From an uncultured Dorea sp. (lineage in GTDB: Bacteria > Bacillota > Clostridia > Lachnospirales > Lachnospiraceae): DNA of 64,000 bases. The translations under genes and the position numbers were made by a program. The notes below the pieces were generated by a model. The model was given only the letters and a program-made list of their open reading frames with translations, was not told the DNA's origin and searched no databases. Below, piece by piece: positions 61,373 to 64,000 of the stretch (positions within the stretch are counted from its first letter, which is position 1; the number at the start of each line of letters is the position of its first letter). Location: NCBI GenBank assembly GCA_900550865.1, contig URTM01000011.1, positions 1-64,000 on the forward strand, given 5' to 3'.

Positions 61373-63925
61373 ATGAAAAAGTCATTTCAGATTTTCAAAA
61401 GAGATCTCGGCCGTCTGTTTCGTAACCGTGCGGCTGTGCTGATCTTGATTGGAATCAGTATACTGCCTTCGCTTTATGCATGGTTTAACATTGCTGCCAA
61501 TATGGATCCGTATGGGAATACCAAAGGTATTCAGGTAGCCATTGCGAATGACGACAAAGGTGCTGATAGTGAACAGATGTCATTGGATGCAGGAAAGAGC
61601 ATTGTGGATAATCTGAAAAAGAACGACCAGCTTGGGTGGAAATTTGTGGATGCAAAGACTGCAAAACAAGGTGTAAAAGCTGGAAAATATTATGCGGCGA
61701 TCATAATTCCGGAAAATTTCAGTGAATCATTGTTAAGTATTTTATCCGGAGATATTAAGCAGCCGGAACTGAATTATTATATTAATGAAAAAAAGAATGC
61801 AATAGCACCGAAGATCACAGATACAGGAGCGAGTACGATCCAGCAGGAGATCAATGATACGTTCACTTCTGTAGCTGCGGAGTCAGTTTCCAGGCTGTTA
61901 AGTGAAAAGGCCGGTGATGTGGCCGGAAAAGTAGATGCGGGAAATTCCAATCTGATCCAGGCTATTACGGAGACCAGAAAGAATCTGGACGAGTATAATC
62001 AGGTACTGGACAATTTCCAGAAAACAGTGGACCAGTCGGATGCGGTTATGGAAAGTGCAGTTGAAACGCTGGATCAGGTTGTCGCTGCAGCTGATTCGGG
62101 AGTAGAGGCACTTTCAGATACAGAAGACGTTCTTGGAGATACGAGAACCGCAATCGGACAGTTCTCTACAGAATTTGCAACAGGTATGTCCAATGGTGAG
62201 ACGCTTTTAAATGATGCGTATGTATCTGCTTCAGGAAAATTAGGTGTATTTGAAACAAAAGCTGATCAGGCTTCGGCGGCAGTAGACAGCAGTCTTACGA
62301 CTGCCTCATCACTGCTGACAAAGAATCAGGAATTGCTGGAACAGCTGAAAGAATTAAATGACCAGATTCAGGGAAATACGGGATTTGGACAGCAGATATC
62401 AGCGGCCATTGGTCAGAAGATCACAGAACTGGAAAACCAGAATGCATCTTTGCAGAATCTGGTGTCTTCACTGAAAACAGGTAATAAAGGGATTCAAAAT
62501 GCATTGACAACTGCAAAGAATACACGTACATCATTGGAGAAGCTGGCAAAGAGCAGTAAGGAAAGTCTTCAGAATTACCGCAATAATCTGGATGCGGGTC
62601 TTCTGCCGCAGCTGAATCAGTCACTGGACAGTCTGGCTTCACTGAGTGGAAATCTTTCTGCAACATTAAACGGAGTAGAGCCGACAGTAGAGCAGTTAAA
62701 GACAATCCTGAATCAGTTGAATGACAGCCTGAAAAGCAGTGCATCGGCATTGGGGCAGACCGGAGATGTGGTGGCACAGGTGGATGCGTCACTGGCTTCT
62801 GTCCAGACCGATCTGAGCGCACTGCAGAGTTCGGAAACGTATCGGAAACTGACTTCACTGGAAGGTATTGATGCGGATTCGATTGCGGACTTCATGTCAT
62901 CTCCGGTGAGTATCCGGTCAAAGGTATTATATGATGTGGAGAATTACGGATCTGGAATGACACCATTTTATACGAATCTTGCTCTCTGGGTAGGCGGACT
63001 GATTCTGGTATCTATTCTGAAACAGGAAGTAGATAAAGATGAGAAAGTACGGAAGTTTACAGCAGGACAGGCATATTTCGGAAGATGGCTGTTGTTTGTT
63101 GCGGTAGGACTTGTACAGGGGCTGATCGTATGCAGCGGTGATATTTTATTACTGAAAGTACAGTGTGTACATCCGGTGGCATTTGTATGTGTGGGTGTAT
63201 TCTGCTCATTCATTTATGTTAATCTGATCTATGCACTGGCACTTACCTTTAAGCATATCGGAAAAGCACTGGGAGTTGTACTGGTTATTCTGCAGATCCC
63301 GGGATCTGCGGGAACATATCCGATCGAGATGACACCGGCATTTTTCCAGAAACTGCATCCACTCCTTCCGTTCACATATGGAATCAGTGCCATGCGTGAA
63401 TGTATTGCAGGAATGTATGGAGCGAATATCTGGAAATATCTGGGAATTCTGGCAGTATTTTTCCCAATCTCCCTGTTTATCGGACTGGTATTGCGTCCGT
63501 TACTCATGAATCTGAATCATCTGTTTGATAAACGTCTGTCTGAGACGGAACTGATGCTGGGTGAAACAGAAGCAGCGGAACGAAAACGTCCGGAACTGAC
63601 AATGATGATGAAGACATTGATGGAAGATGACGAATGGAAACAGGAATTTCTGGAAAAATCCGAGAAATTTGAAAAGCGTTATCCGAAGATGATCCGGTGG
63701 GGATTCATGGGAATGATCATCATACCACTGATCTTCCTGATACTGATGTTCAGTCTGGAATCAAAACTGGTTTTCCTGATATTATGGATCGTATCGCTGA
63801 TAGGACTTGCGTTATATCTGATCATTGTAGAATATCTGCATGACAGAATGCTGAGACAACTTGCCATGACCGGTATTACAACAGAGGATCTGATCCATGA
63901 GATAAAGGAGGGCAGAGGCGAATGA
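61373..63925 (+). CDS. YhgE/Pip-family membrane protein
   Basis: 850 residues. An N-terminal membrane helix and the YhgE signature LFRNRAAVLILIGISILPSL, then YAWFNIAANMDPYGNT. A long extracellular, partly coiled-coil region (about 45-520) is followed by a cluster of five or six membrane helices from about residue 535, as in ABC-2-type exporters and ESX-associated phage-infection proteins. Two further helices lie near residues 775-830. An extended -10 (TGCTATACT, 61330-61338) precedes it. It overlaps the next YhgE-like gene by ATGA. Confidence 0.9.
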   Translation: MKKSFQIFKRDLGRLFRNRAAVLILIGISILPSLYAWFNIAANMDPYGNTKGIQVAIANDDKGADSEQMSLDAGKSIVDNLKKNDQLGWKFVDAKTAKQGVKAGKYYAAIIIPENFSESLLSILSGDIKQPELNYYINEKKNAIAPKITDTGASTIQQEINDTFTSVAAESVSRLLSEKAGDVAGKVDAGNSNLIQAITETRKNLDEYNQVLDNFQKTVDQSDAVMESAVETLDQVVAAADSGVEALSDTEDVLGDTRTAIGQFSTEFATGMSNGETLLNDAYVSASGKLGVFETKADQASAAVDSSLTTASSLLTKNQELLEQLKELNDQIQGNTGFGQQISAAIGQKITELENQNASLQNLVSSLKTGNKGIQNALTTAKNTRTSLEKLAKSSKESLQNYRNNLDAGLLPQLNQSLDSLASLSGNLSATLNGVEPTVEQLKTILNQLNDSLKSSASALGQTGDVVAQVDASLASVQTDLSALQSSETYRKLTSLEGIDADSIADFMSSPVSIRSKVLYDVENYGSGMTPFYTNLALWVGGLILVSILKQEVDKDEKVRKFTAGQAYFGRWLLFVAVGLVQGLIVCSGDILLLKVQCVHPVAFVCVGVFCSFIYVNLIYALALTFKHIGKALGVVLVILQIPGSAGTYPIEMTPAFFQKLHPLLPFTYGISAMRECIAGMYGANIWKYLGILAVFFPISLFIGLVLRPLLMNLNHLFDKRLSETELMLGETEAAERKRPELTMMMKTLMEDDEWKQEFLEKSEKFEKRYPKMIRWGFMGMIIIPLIFLILMFSLESKLVFLILWIVSLIGLALYLIIVEYLHDRMLRQLAMTGITTEDLIHEIKEGRGE

Positions 63926-64000
63926 AAAATATATGGGAAATCTTCCGAAGAGATATAAAACGTATTAAAAATAATGTAATTGCGATGATCGTTATTATGG
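63922..64000 (+). CDS. Second YhgE/Pip-like membrane protein, N-terminal part (partial)
   Basis: Only 26 residues are present before the window ends. MKNIWEIFRRDIKRIKNNVI repeats the pattern of the upstream YhgE protein start (basic helix, then a membrane helix), so a tandem YhgE pair is likely. AAGGAGGGC lies before the ATG. Confidence 0.7.
   Translation, partial: MKNIWEIFRRDIKRIKNNVIAMIVIM

Noticed and set aside
1..64000. Insertion sequences, prophage, integrases, CRISPR arrays, tRNA or rRNA genes
   Set aside because: None found: no transposase or integrase motifs, no regular repeat-spacer arrays and no tRNA cloverleaf apart from the tmRNA ends.

Overview
This window looks like a chromosomal segment of an anaerobic, probably spore-capable Clostridia member, most likely Lachnospiraceae. 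The signs are moderate GC, strong AGGAGG ribosome binding sites, a Clostridium-type 4-hydroxybutyrate dehydrogenase, AddAB recombination, an alpha/beta-type spore DNA-binding protein, PurO-type IMP cyclohydrolase and a PyrK/PyrD pair. I see no rRNA, tRNA, insertion sequence, prophage or CRISPR array. The only stable RNA gene is tmRNA.

Layout. 1-7.0 kb: the end of the rplM-rpsI operon, a small unknown gene, a GNAT acetyltransferase, an ABC-F ATPase, a TetR regulator, a lactaldehyde reductase (fucO) behind a palindrome-rich promoter, a HAD phosphatase and greA. 7.0-10.3 kb: a TPP riboswitch with terminator drives thiM-thiE-(HAD-thiD fusion). 10.3-19.3 kb: a radical SAM/SPASM-like enzyme divergent from a two-gene replacement of PurH (purO plus a stand-alone AICAR transformylase), an MntP-like transporter, a second TetR regulator, a YitT protein, 4-hydroxybutyrate dehydrogenase, enolase and secG. 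19.4-25.1 kb: rnr-smpB, an ammonium transporter fused to a PII domain behind a structured leader, and ssrA.

25.2-36.2 kb is the most interesting part. A textbook 7-1-7 Fur box precedes apbE (FMN transferase), a membrane-anchored protein with four FMN-binding domains, a single-domain FMN protein, a NapH-like membrane 4Fe-4S protein, and then a 1324-residue sortase-type surface protein that also carries an FMN-attachment motif. An OmpR/histidine kinase pair follows. I read this as an iron-responsive chain carrying electrons from the membrane to the cell surface through covalently bound flavins. Its terminal acceptor is unknown.

36.2-49.3 kb: hisH-hisF, ung, a TPR lipoprotein, hflX, a convergent AraC regulator, a dapF homologue whose two catalytic cysteines are both serine, and addB-addA. 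49.4-53.0 kb: an envelope-stress-like module (PadR, HAAS/DUF1700, DUF4097, PspC) with its own operator-bearing consensus promoter, then a small spore protein and a divergent WecG/TagA protein. 53.2-58.4 kb: a CdaR-like regulator with ftsE-ftsX, an M23 peptidoglycan hydrolase and a C-terminal processing protease, consistent with a division/cell-wall unit. 58.4-64 kb: pyrF-pyrK-pyrD, then two YhgE/Pip membrane proteins, the second cut off by the window end.

Several intergenic regions carry copies of a short, degenerate palindromic element of about 45 bp around a GCTGCC-AGT-GGCA core, usually just after a terminator.
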